DNA from: Panagrolaimus kolymaensis | Lineage: Eukaryota > Nematoda > Chromadorea > Rhabditida > Panagrolaimidae | Reading direction: 5' to 3' | DNA: 64,000 bases | Assembly: GCA_028622995.1 (NCBI GenBank) | Contig: JAJQJQ010000009.1 | Span: 6,014,001-6,078,000 of the forward strand | Notes under the pieces: model-generated | Seen by the model: the letters and a program-made list of their open reading frames with translations, nothing else | Told to the model about the DNA's origin: nothing | Databases searched by the model: none | Made by a program: the position numbers and the translations under genes | Shown here: in pieces, positions 49,212 through 60,078 of the stretch | How positions within the stretch are numbered: position 1 is the first letter of the stretch | Layout: every line of letters begins with the position of its first letter

Positions 49212-50375
49212 TTATGGAGTTTGTTCGCTAGGACCTGCTTTTTGAATAGTAACATTAATTCCAAGATTGCCATTTTCCGAAAATAATTGAGCTTGATTTG
49301 TATCAAAACAAAGACAATCACTCTGGGTTATTGAAGCTGCAACTCCTTCATGAATGCTTCGAGGAGTTCCTTCAAAACTTAATCTACGGCGACGAGAAGA
49401 CAATTCCAACCTGAAACGAGTGGCATTTATAACGATCAAACTACTTTAAAAATGGTTGTTTATTACCGATAAATAAAATTTTCTGCTTCCTTTTTAGTTC
49501 CTATTAATTGTACTACAGCATAAAACATTTGTTGATTATTATTTGAATTTTCTGATTTATCTTGCTTTTCAAGAACCAGCATGAAATAACAATTAAAGCA
49601 ATTTTGCATCATAACCCAATCAACAGCTCCAGGAAGAGTTATATCAGTTGCAAGAAAGACAATATCTTCACCTTGCAGTGTTGTAATGGATTTATGTTGT
49701 CTCACTAGATGATTCATAACTTCTGATAATGATCCATGCCATTTACATGCTGCTCCTGGGCATGGACATGAATAGGGTCTAAAGAAAAGTTTTTTTAACA
49801 ATTTTTAAATATTGTATGAAAACGTGTTAATTACCTATGCTCACAACCTTCTTCATGTTCAACCTTTTCCTGGGCATTAAATTGCTTGGAACATCCCGAT
49901 GGCGCATATTTACATGGAAAAATAAGAGTTTGAGCTATTCGCTCCATTGCAAGATTTCTGATTGAAGGAACTGGGCCTCGACATGATGGACAACAAGAAA
50001 CTTTCGGTCGACAATTGCCACAAACCAAATGACCACTGGGACATTGTAAATATGGTGGAAGCATATAATCCATGCATACTGGACATTCAAAAGCTGAGAG
50101 TAATTCTGATGGAGTATTATTTTGTACATTATTAGTATTAGTTGAACCCATAATAATTTGTGGAGCTACTGTTTGGGTTGCTGGGATAATGGCATTGTTT
50201 AAAACTAAAAAAGTTAAAACATTAGTTTGAAAAATATTTATAAAAATGGTTTCAAACCTTGCGAAGCAGCTTGAATCTTTGCTGATGTTCTGACATTATT
50301 TGAAACTGAGTGAGATTGAACCATTGAAGTAGTTATTGGTGGCGGTGATGGAGGTGAATATGATTTGACACTCAT
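49212..50375 (-). CDS. siah-1: SIAH-type E3 ubiquitin ligase
   Basis: Four exons on the minus strand (50375-50258, 50204-49835, 49778-49467, 49410-49212) give 332 residues. SIAH ligases bind substrates with a TRAF-like domain and ubiquitinate them through a RING. The N-terminal 75 residues are Ser/Pro/Asn-rich. The RING starts at Cys80 ([40 protein letters not shown]). The two SIAH zinc fingers follow ([55 protein letters not shown]). The substrate-binding domain runs from [20 protein letters not shown] to the end ([30 protein letters not shown]), closing with [12 protein letters not shown], the usual SIAH C-terminus. All zinc ligands appear intact. The start was chosen at the first ATG in exon 1, which is in phase with exon 2. 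Confidence 0.95.
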
Positions 50376-53300
50376 TTGTTTTGTTTGTACTATCACTAAT
50401 AAAGATTTTATTAATGAATATAATCAATAAAGAATACCAACACGATAAAGCTTTCTTCACGCAAAGAAAAAAAATATATATAATTTCTTTCACGCTTTTT
50501 TAAGAAATATAAAAATTTTAACACATTTTTTGTTACAAAAAAAAACTTTGCTGTTAATCAAATAACTAATTATGCACTAAAAAAACATTTTCAACAGCCG
50601 TCAATCGCAAATCCGGAATTAAAAAAAAACAAAAAAAGAGCTAAAAATTGATTGGTTGCTATTTTCACATTTTTCTAGTGTCTTTGCTTTTCCACATAGC
50701 AAATAAAAAAAAACAAGTCAAGACTTTTTTTCTTTTCTTCCTTCTTCCTATCTTAAACCAGGATATATTATTTTCTCCTGCACACTTATATTGATTAAAT
50801 TTTGATACAACTGGGTGGAAATATATTTTTGCGATCACCAATTTTTTGACTGGCTGACGACGACTGGTCAAATCAAAGCGAAAAAAAAAGTGTGAGCAAG
50901 CAATGAATGCATTTTGGAAAATAAGTGCAACCAACTCAGGCAGTCGCGACGCATCGAATCGAAAAGCAGCCAATTCGATGAAACAACAAACACAAGTGTG
51001 GTTAACGACAACGCAAGTCTTATGCGGAAAAAAGAGAGACACACAAGTTAAAAAAGAAAAAAGAAGAATGCAAATATAAAAAAAGAGATATAAAAAGACA
51101 CCATTAAAATTGGAATAACTTGAAATTCCAATTACTGCAATGGCAATGAAAAAATAATTGGAAAGATAAAAAAAATATTTCGTAGATTTAATAATTAAAT
51201 CTTATAAAAAAAGTTTTATTTTAAAACTGTTTAAAAAATATATTAGCAGGTTTTTGTTTCAAAATTTATTTAGTACTTTAAAATATTTTATAATTCAATA
51301 ATTCAACGATTTTTTAATTTTTTTTTATTTGAAAGACTTCCTTAAAATGAAAGTGGAGAGAGAGAGAGAGAGAGAGAAGAGAGAATAAATGAATTAATTT
51401 GTTTTCTTTGTTCTCCAAACAATACAAAGAAATAAAAATGAAATTAATTAAAAAAATAAAAATAGCGTTATTTTTTACTTTTTTAATTGAAACTTTTTTT
51501 AGAAAAAAAAAATGAAAGCACTCAATTAAAAGCTTCGTTTGCTGTTTTGCACCCAAAATTAAAATGACTACAACCTTATTGATTTCTGTGTTGTTTACAT
51601 AAAAAATAATATGAGTAATAAAAAAAGGTATACTAAAATAACTATATTTCATTGAGAAAAGAAAAAGAAGATTGGAGGTGGTGAATAAAAAATATTGTAA
51701 CAAAAAAAGCTTTAAGAAATGTTGAAAAAGAAAAAGCATGCAAGCATACACATACTTCTCTTCCACTGCAGCCACTCGATGATGATCGAATGATTTTTTT
51801 ATTTGTTCGCTGATAGAATAGAAAAAGGTTCTCTCGAAAAGAATTTTTTTTAGCTTAAAAGAAGAAGCATCGTGAAAAAGGAAAAAGAAAAAGTTTTCTT
51901 TATGTTTTAAAGTTGCTTTTGCTTGCTTTCAACTTTTTTGCTTTTGCTTTTGCTGCTGGCGGATGATTACATTTTTCAAAACTTCAACTTTTTTATATTA
52001 AATGCTTTTATCCTTTTATCGACAGCTTTTTTTCTTTGCTATTCTCTCTTTAAAATTAAATAAAATCCAAAAAACTATAATTTAACAAATTTTATTTTTA
52101 GCAATAATTTTTTTTTCTTTTTTTTCTGCTCGTTTTCCTTTTATTGCTGTCTTTCTTTCTTTTTTTTACATACTTGTAATGCATTTTTTATTCCCTTCAA
52201 TTTACTCTTTGACTTTTTGAATAAATTAGCCATTAAGCTTAATACTCCGCCGCCATTAATGGCTGGCTACGATTAATTTATTACACAGCCAATAAAACAC
52301 AGTCAATAAAAGTAATCTTGTTCTTTGACACTTTTATTTTAATTTAAATCTTAATTTTTTTTCGCAAAATAGGACTTATTTAATTTTATTTCCTTCTAGC
52401 TTTCTTTAGTCTAATGTTTTTTTTTTGCAATAACTGCTTTTCTTAGCACATTGTAAATAAATTTATGTATGTATTTCGTAGTTTATAAATAATTTTTTTT
52501 CCTGTGTAACAACTTATTTTATGAGCAAGCATGAGAATATTTAATTGTCACCACTACTGCCAACCGCAAAATAAACATTTTTTTCTTATAAAAAAATGCT
52601 TATTTTCTTTTTCTTGCTTTAATGTTTTCATGTTTTTTTCTTCTTCTATCCAATTAGTGTAGTGCACCAAAATGAAGCTTAAGGAATAAGAAAAAAAAAG
52701 AAGAAAAAACTCAATTAAAGTCCCCTTTTTTTAAAGTTTTTAGAATGAATAAAACGAAACTGTCTTAAACAACATTTTTTTAAATACTGTTATATCTCGC
52801 CGCCTTTCCTTTGAAACTTATAAGTTTGCCTTTCTTTTTTCTGTCGCGTTTTTAAAAACTTTTTTAAACTTTAGTCGCCTTGTTTCTTTTTTTTTTTGGC
52901 ATGTTCCGCACCTAAAAAATATTATGCATAGGCTCAATGTATTTTTTCTTCTTCTTCTGAAGGCTTTTTTTCTAAGACCCACTTTTTTTTCTAGTCTTGT
53001 TATCTACTTTGACAGCCATCCTGTGTTTTTTCTTTTCGTTGTCTAAGCGAATACTGAATACTTCGTTTAAAGTTTTTGTGTCGTTGTCGCCTTCAGTTGC
53101 AGCTCAGGCAAATGCTTAAGTCTTTGAGAAGGGCGCGAGCCTCCTCATCATATAAGGGCTATGGCATGTTTTCACTCTCTTTTTTTACGTTTACTTCGTT
53201 CACGTTCACGGCACTGCGCACATTTTATACTTACATACTTCATTTTTTTGGAGACACTTGCTGCATGTCGTTCATTTTCTTTTTATTTTTTTTCTTTGGC

Positions 53301-54177
53301 TACACTTATTTTGCTACTTTTTTTTATTTCATCTTATTTTTTTATCCACTTTGTTTCACGTTTTTTTATATAAGCTTATTTCTTTCAATTCTTATTTCTC
53401 TTTTTAAAAAAGAAGCCAAGTAAGCGTTAAACTACTTGTACTTTTTACGTGCTCTTCTCGCCTGCTTTCATTTATCGTCAGGTTGATTTGTTTTTTCCGC
53501 TTCTTTTCTGTTTTACTCATCATAGGTAATTTTTTGTTTTTGGAAAATAAGCTTTCACACTTTTAATCATAAATAATTACTAATTAGGAGAGAATATTTC
53601 TTTTAATAGTTTAATTTAATAAATAAATAAAAATTATGATGAGAATTAGTCATCCATACGCGTAGACAAAGATGCCTTGGTTTTCTTAGAAACTTAATTT
53701 TTTCAATTTATTCTTGTTTGAAGTTTAATAATGTTTATTAAATTAATACATATACTTAGAGACCAAGGAAAGCATTTCATCCTGTTATAAGAAACATTTT
53801 CGTAATTGCTACTTTTCGCAACAAATAACAAAACTTCTCGTGAAATTTTTTTAAATTTTTAAATAGCTTTTAAAATAGTGTTATAAATAGGTATTAATTT
53901 TTTTCAAAAAAATCTCTTGAGGCGTGATATCTAATTCTAGACTTTTATGGAGAAAAAAGAATTAAGCCGAATTTCTTTAACTTTGCGGAACTTTTTTTTT
54001 GCAACTTTAAAATAACTTTTTTTCTTTCATGGGTGACTTAACTATGAATGTTTCTTTGGGCTTAATAAACTTATAAAACTTCGTTTTTATACTTATTTGA
54101 AATTGCGTGTTAAAAAACGATAAAATTGTTAAATGTTTTTGATGATAAATATTTCAATTTTAGAGTGGTATTAGGAC
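50376..54177. other. Large divergent intergenic region
   Basis: 3.8 kb of AT-rich non-coding sequence between the SIAH and STAT genes. It includes a GA microsatellite at 51356 and scattered T runs. Open frames of 60-150 codons here are Phe/Lys-rich by composition and have no splice partners. It probably holds both promoters and outrons. Confidence 0.5.
51356..51377 (+). repeat. (GA)11 microsatellite
   Basis: Eleven perfect GA dinucleotides, followed after an extra A by a further GAGAGA. Confidence 0.95.
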
Positions 54178-56636
54178 ATGATGCATTATGCAGATGTCAA
54201 AAATGGGCTTTTAGATCTTGCAAAAGAGTGTCAAGTATTATGGGAAGAAAATAAAGACACTCAAGCGAGATTTGTTAATTATTTATCCGAATTACAACGA
54301 TATCAAATGGCTATAGGCCAACTTGAAAATGAGGGAAAACATGATCAAGCTACAACATTTCGAAGTACTATGATGGAAAATCAAAAGCGTGCCAGCACTC
54401 TTTATGAACAACTCACTGAACGGCGAATGACCCTTGTAAAACTATTCTTTTTTGTAAATATTTAGTTGAAATTTTTTTAAATTTCTAGGTTAAAAAATTA
54501 AATGATGGAGTTCATTGCATTGTTAATTTACAACAACATTTAATAAATGATCGATTATTTGAATGGAAAAATCACCAAAAATTATCTCAAATTGGTGTAC
54601 CCTTTGATCAAAGAGATTTGGCATTAGATGAAATTCAAATGGAATTTGAATTATTAGCTGAAACAAATTGGCAACTTCGTACATTTGCTTGTTGGCAATT
54701 GGATTTATTAGGTCGAAGCCCTCAGCTATCAGATAATACAGCTCAAACCCATATCACCAATTTAAAAGCGGTCCTTGATAGTTTAACTAAAATGTTATGT
54801 GTTTTGGTTTCACAAAGCTTTGTAGTTGCTGTTCAACCTGATCCAGTTCTTAAAACCCAACATAAATTTGTTGCGGAAGTTCGATTGTTAATTGGTGATA
54901 AACTTGGAATTAAGCAACATTTGGTTAATACTAATGTAACAGTAAAAATTATTGCTGAAGAAGAAGCTCGAATGCTTAGTAACGGACAAATAAGTGAAAA
55001 GGATGTTAAAACTGTTGGATCAATTAGTAATGATTTTGAAAAATTGACTCATGATGAAAAGGGACATATGGCTGCAAAGTTTAATAATTCAGTAAGGCTA
55101 AAAATTTATTCGAATAAAAAAACTTATTTTGTGTTATTAGAAGCTTACTAGAATCGCTCATCGAAAACCTCCACCAAAAGGTATGCAAACAGATTGCAAA
55201 AATCAACCTGTTCAAACTGCAACGGATCAAAAGTATGCCCTTCTCTTCCATATTACTCCCTTCCAACTTGGAAATCTTGGTAAATTTGATGTTTGGACTC
55301 TATCTTTACCTTTAATGGTTACTGTTCATGGATCACAAGATTGTGATGCCCAAGGTGTAATTTTATGGCAACGTGCTTTTGCTAAAGTTAATCGCTCCCA
55401 AGCTGGCGAAGATGTAAATGCAGTTTCTTGGAATGATTTAGCTCATGTTTTACAACATAAATTCTCTCTTTTTACTGGAGCCCATCGAACTTTAAGCGAT
55501 TCAGATTTACAATATCTTGCAGAGAAATTAATTGTTCCTCAAAATGTTGATAACAAATTAATTACGTTTCATCGATTTGCAAAAGTTTGTTTATTTTTAA
55601 CCATTTTTTAAGAATGTTGTATAAATATGGATATTTTTTCTTCAGCAAAATTTACGCGATGATGTAAGCTTTTCATTTTGGGAATGGTTCTTTTTAATTA
55701 TGCAACTTATTAAACAAAAATTACTTAAATTTTGGGATGAAGGTTTGTTTGCAAGAAAAAAAGTTTTTTGAGTAACAAAAAATTTATAGGATGGCTTATT
55801 GGTTTTATTAGTAAACATGATGCATCTACTCGAATGCTAAATGCAATGACTTCAACATTTTTGTTACGCTTTAGTGACACTCAAACTGGAGCAGTTAGTA
55901 TTGGATTTGTTTGTGAAGAAGATGGAATGAAAGGTACATATAAACATATAAATAAAAATTTCTAAAAAAAGAAAATAAGTAATTAATCATCATTTCTTTA
56001 GTTCCATTTCATTTGGCTCCATTTACTATTAAAGATTTGGATCAACTGTCATTAGCTCAACGAATTGCTTCATGCCCACAATTAAGGGATATTCGCTATC
56101 TTTATCCTGATATTGATAAAGAAGAAATGTTACGATATTTTGATTCAGAAGATCGAACTAAATCTGAATCTCCAACTGGTTATATTCAATCGGAAATTGT
56201 TATGGTTGCGAAAACAGGGTAAGAATAAATATGTTGAAAGAATTATAAAAAAACGAAATTTATGTAGGCCTTTTAGCAAAATTGGCTCTGTATTCAGTGG
56301 AGATTCACCTTCACCTTCGCCAATGTCAAATAATGGAAAGCTTGATTGGTCTCCAGGAGAAGTTATCCCTCATGCAAATTCCATGGACATGTAAGTGCCT
56401 CCATTTTATATCCTTATTAGTAATTCTTTAATTTCAGGGATTACAATTCTGATGAACTTGTTTCCATGTTATCGCAAAGTCAATTGGATTCCACTAATGT
56501 TGAATCCCTCCTTGGTGCAGGTTTTCGCCCTCAATTGCCCAGTCAACCTCTTCAACAAGTTGATCTTTCATTCATCGATCATACCTTTAATCCTTATAAT
56601 GTCTCAAATATGTCCCATCATTCAGATCAACAATAA
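54178..56636 (+). CDS. sta-1: STAT transcription factor lacking the N-terminal domain
   Basis: Eight exons (54178-54435, 54489-55091, 55141-55584, 55646-55742, 55790-55933, 56002-56218, 56268-56390, 56438-56636) give 694 residues. STATs are latent cytoplasmic factors that dimerise on tyrosine phosphorylation and enter the nucleus. Residues about 1-190 are the four-helix coiled coil. The DNA-binding domain follows (AVQPDPVLKTQHKFVAEVRL, VKIIAEEEARML, DQKYALLFHITPFQLGN, LPLMVTVHGSQDCDAQGVIL). The linker and SH2 domain follow (GWLIGFISKHDASTRMLNAM, TFLLRFSDTQTGAVSIGF with the phosphotyrosine-binding Arg, IRYLYPDIDKEEML). Tyr576 in TGYIQSEIVMVA sits where the activating tyrosine of STAT1/5 lies. 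The short C-tail (about 105 residues) is Ser/Gln-rich. The N-terminal oligomerisation domain of vertebrate STATs is absent, as in C. elegans STA-1. A TTTTAG acceptor at 54162-54163 lies 14 bases before the ATG. Confidence 0.93.
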
Positions 56637-57185
56637 CAACTCTATTCTTAAATCTTTAAACTTTAATCTTTAAGCCCTTGTGTTGGTTAATTTTAAAATA
56701 TTTTATTTTATCCGTGATCTCTTTTTTGCTTGTCTTCATTATTATTTAACAAAACCATTCATTTTAGTCATTTTTATTAGCTTAAAAAATTAGTCTTCTT
56801 TGCTTTGTATATGAGCCATACCTTCATCGAGAAAGAAAACAACCAATCAAAAAATCAACGAATCTTCTTTTTGTTTAGTAAATTTAAAACTTAAAAAACT
56901 TTATTTTTGAAAATTTAAAAAAATTATTTATGTTTAGAAATAATAAATGAAAAAATATTTATGGAAAAAATAATGGTTTAAAATTGATTTCTCTTTTTAA
57001 CTGCAAAAGGCAATAAAAAAATTATGCACGAAATAAACAAAGAACATTGGTCAAAAAAACGAGAAGATTAGGCTAATATTTGACCTAGTTTTCTTGATTG
57101 AATCGAGAAAAAGTGAAAATGCTTTCACTTTGGTCAACGAAAAAAAAACAATAATAGTTTTTCATCGATGGTTTGATTGATAAAA
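56637..57185 (+). other. Intergenic region after STAT
   Basis: STAT 3'UTR and the promoter of the next gene; AT-rich, nothing else seen. Confidence 0.5.
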
Positions 57186-58092
57186 ATGAAAGTAATATTT
57201 TTGCGATTATTAGTTTTTTGGATAATAATTAGTGTTATTTCTTGTCAACAAAACCAAAATTTTGGTTTTTATAGCGGTGTTCAATTTGATCGTAAGCATT
57301 CTGAGAATCTTTAAGTTAGGGTTTTATTTTTTTTATAGCTCAAAATAGTTATCGGAGTCAACAACAGCAGTATATTCCACCTGGATCAAATAGAGGTTAT
57401 GGATATGGCGGCTATCCTTCAGCATATGGACCATACAGTAGCAGCTATGGTCCAAATAGCTATTTAAATTCCAATTATGGAAATACACAGCAACCAAATT
57501 TTGGAGGTAATATTTTTGTAATTTCTTTTCATAGTCCGGGTTTTTAGCGATGTTGGGAGATGTATCCGTAGCAATTTTACGTTCATTGGGTGAAATGTTT
57601 ATGGGTGATCCTGGAACTAATCAATACCCCTATGGTTCTCCACCACTGCCACCCATCAACAATCGAGGACAAAATCAATTCGGTATTAATCAAAATTAAT
57701 TTTTTTTATATAAATATTTATTTCATCATTTCTTTTTATATCAAAGGTTATGGCGTTAATGCGGGAGTTTATGCTGGCACATATGGAAATAATCAAGGTC
57801 CATATGGTACTCGCAATAGTCACATCGGAAGCACCTATTCAGGTTTATCTGGATGGCCTGTGCTTCCTTGGTAAGTTTTTTCGATAGCTAAATTAAATTT
57901 TAAATAACATTTAGGCTCCCACCTTTTAATCCGCCAACAACTACTCCCTCACCTCCACTTTCTGCTTCTTCCCTGTCTTCCACTACTACGACCACAACTA
58001 CAGTTCCTTCAGTTATTGTTACTACCAATATTCAAGATTTACCATTAGCTAGCGTTGTTGAATTACCTTTGCTTGAAACATTGGAATCATAA
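57186..58092 (+). CDS. Secreted Tyr/Gly/Pro-rich protein of unknown function
   Basis: Five exons (57186-57291, 57339-57506, 57548-57682, 57747-57870, 57915-58092) give 236 residues. A strong signal peptide (VIFLRLLVFWIIISVISC) is followed by Gln/Tyr/Gly/Asn-rich low-complexity sequence: NRGYGYGGYPSAYGPYSSSY, GNNQGPYGTRNSHIG. A short more ordered stretch reads MLGDVSVAILRSLGEMFMGD. The C-terminal third is Pro/Thr/Ser-rich (a run of seven Thr) and then acidic-hydrophobic. After the signal peptide there are almost no cysteines. Tyr-Gly repeats of this kind occur in matrix, cuticle and eggshell proteins, where tyrosines can be cross-linked; that is an inference from composition. I recognise no family. 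It lies 549 bases after STAT and 710 bases before another secreted gene. Confidence 0.72.
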
Positions 58093-58801
58093 TTATTATT
58101 TCAAACAAAAAAATCCTTTTATGTATTTCCGCTATTATTTAAATATTTTCTTTTTTCATGTATATTTTTATTCTTAATTTTTGATTTAAAGTTGTTTCAA
58201 ATTATTTATCCAAATTTTTGTAATTCTTTTTTCCTTCCTTCAAGAATTTCCATCTAAATCCAAGTAATTGAAAAAATAAAACGAATGTAATAACAATCTA
58301 ATAACAAAAGCATGTTCCAAAACATCAAAAATCTATCTCAAACCACGTCATTACGTTCTTGATATATCCCATCGTTTTGCAATTATTTTTGACCAGAAGA
58401 AAAACGTAACAAAGAAAAAACAGGTTTTTTGTATCCAGTTTAAACCAATATATGTTTTGAATTTCATAACAAAAAACAGCTTTTCAATTCATGTGGATAT
58501 ACATATGAAAGATGATTCTTTTATTTGTTTAATTATTGTTTTCTTGAAGGAGAACAACGTGAATAATAGAAAAATAGATTTCATGGCCTTGATTGAATAA
58601 TTAAATATTTATCGTTGCTGTCTAAAAAAGTATTTAAAGAGATTTTTTTTTCTATTGGTTTTTTAGGTCAGAAAGTTCCAAGGATTGGGAGAGAAAAAAA
58701 TGATAGAGATAAATGATGATTGTTGAACGTTTAAATTCGATCGACTGGTTTTTTTAAACGTAAAGTGGTTTTTTATATAAATGTGTTTTTATCTTTCAGA
58801 T
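58093..58801 (+). other. Intergenic region
   Basis: Non-coding. A TTTATATAAA-like box lies at 58771-58780, and ATCTTTCAG ends two bases before the next ATG, a likely trans-splice acceptor. Confidence 0.45.
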
Positions 58802-59785
58802 ATGTTTCTTTTAATTGTGTTATTTGTCTTTTCGATATTCAAAGTTAATGCTCAAAATGAAAATAATGTGAGTTTTTTGAAAGATAAAAATTTGCCTAAC
58901 GTGTTTTGTTTTATAGATTTTTTCAACCCAATCACTTCCCATAATTGATTCCAATACAACTAAACAATTAATGATTCGTCAATGTGATTGTTTGGAAGAA
59001 AAACAATGCACTACCGAAATGAAAATTCAAGCTATGGAATGCTTGGAGCCATGCTGGCAAAAGTTTGAAAAAGTAAACCAATCATTTTCCTTTTTTTCAC
59101 TTTGTACAATTTTTCCTATCAATTCCAGGTAACTCGAGAACCTTTAAAACTTAAAAATTGCTTTGAAGGTCAAAGAAATTTCATGGGAAGATTTTTGGAT
59201 TGCTTTGAGAATAATCTAAAAGGGTAAATGATTATTTTGATTTTCCATTAACCTTTTTTGCTTCTTTAAAATTTCAGTTGTTCATTGCAAAATGAAACAA
59301 ATTTAATACCAAAAATGGAAATATCGAGCTATTTTCAAATTGCTGTAACTAAAATTCAGAAAGCTTCAAATTCTTTAATTGTTACACCACCAATTCGCCA
59401 ATTATTAGATACTTCAGGAATATTTGCTCAATGTGTAAATAATTGTTTTATCGCTAAAAATTCCAATGGTTTTTGTTTTGATCGAATAGGGTATGTTTGA
59501 AGATTTAAGAACATAATTTAGAGATGTTTCTAGGTGCCAACCTCTTGTAACTGATTCAAGTGCTAAAGCCTCTTTGCATACATGTATACGAAAGCTTAAT
59601 TGGAAGGAAGTTGCTGGTGAGACTTGTGATTGCGCAGTTGATAGTGGATTATCGTAAGATTTTTTCATGGATCAATAGGTCAAAGTTATTCACATTTCAG
59701 AAGTCTTAAAAGTTATTGCCCCATTCTCAAACTCATGTCTCGTAATTCCATTCGCCGTTCCATCAAAGTTAAAACTCTGCTTTAA
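58802..59785 (+). CDS. Secreted cysteine-rich protein of unknown function
   Basis: Six exons (58802-58867, 58917-59072, 59129-59223, 59278-59490, 59534-59653, 59701-59785) give 244 residues. A signal peptide (MFLLIVLFVFSIFKVNA) is followed by a Cys-rich domain with about 15 cysteines spread evenly: QCDCLEEKQC, MECLEPCWQKFEK, LKNCFEGQRNF, LDCFENNLKGCSL, QCVNNCFIAKNS, FCFDRIGCQPL, HTCIRKLNWKE, TCDCAVDSGL, SYCPIL. Many cysteines are in CxxxC or CxC arrangements joined by short helices, which suggests a helical disulfide-bonded fold. The C-terminus is basic (SIRRSIKVK). I cannot name the family; spacing does not match EGF, ShK, TIL or SCP domains. Poly(A) signal at 59854. Confidence 0.78.
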
Positions 59786-59853
59786 ATAATATCTTCCAAA
59801 TTCCATTTGCTAATTGTTAATTTAATTGTTCAAGCTCCAGGTCCAAAAAAGTG

Positions 59854-59859
59854 AATAAA
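59854..59859 (+). terminator. Poly(A) signal of the Cys-rich gene
   Basis: AATAAA 69 bases after the stop codon. Confidence 0.55.
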
Positions 59860-59903
59860 AAACCATTTTTATATACACAAAAACAACAAAACAAAATAGG
59901 AAG

Positions 59904-59965
59904 GTAGCGATGTAATGGATAAGCTACACACAGAAAAAAAAGTAGCAGTATAGTGGATAAGCTAC
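59904..59965 (+). repeat. Two tandem 24-base stem-loop units
   Basis: Units at 59904-59927 and 59942-59965 each start GTAGC and end TGGATAAGCTAC, so each can pair GTAGC with GCTAC. Both are followed by A(C/A)ACA. The period is 38 bases. They lie in the short gap between two converging genes. Confidence 0.75.
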
Positions 59966-60078
59966 AAACAATTCATCAAAGGTTGCATAACAGTCAATTC
60001 CGCAAGTTCATTAGTCGTCAATCAAAAGTCCAGTCCGTAGAAAAGCGTTGAGTCCATGAGTCCAATGAAAATCAGGGT

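Noticed and set aside
53076..53423. 115-codon Phe-rich frame in the SIAH-STAT gap
   Set aside because: The hydrophobic composition comes from T runs; no start context, splice site or family feature.
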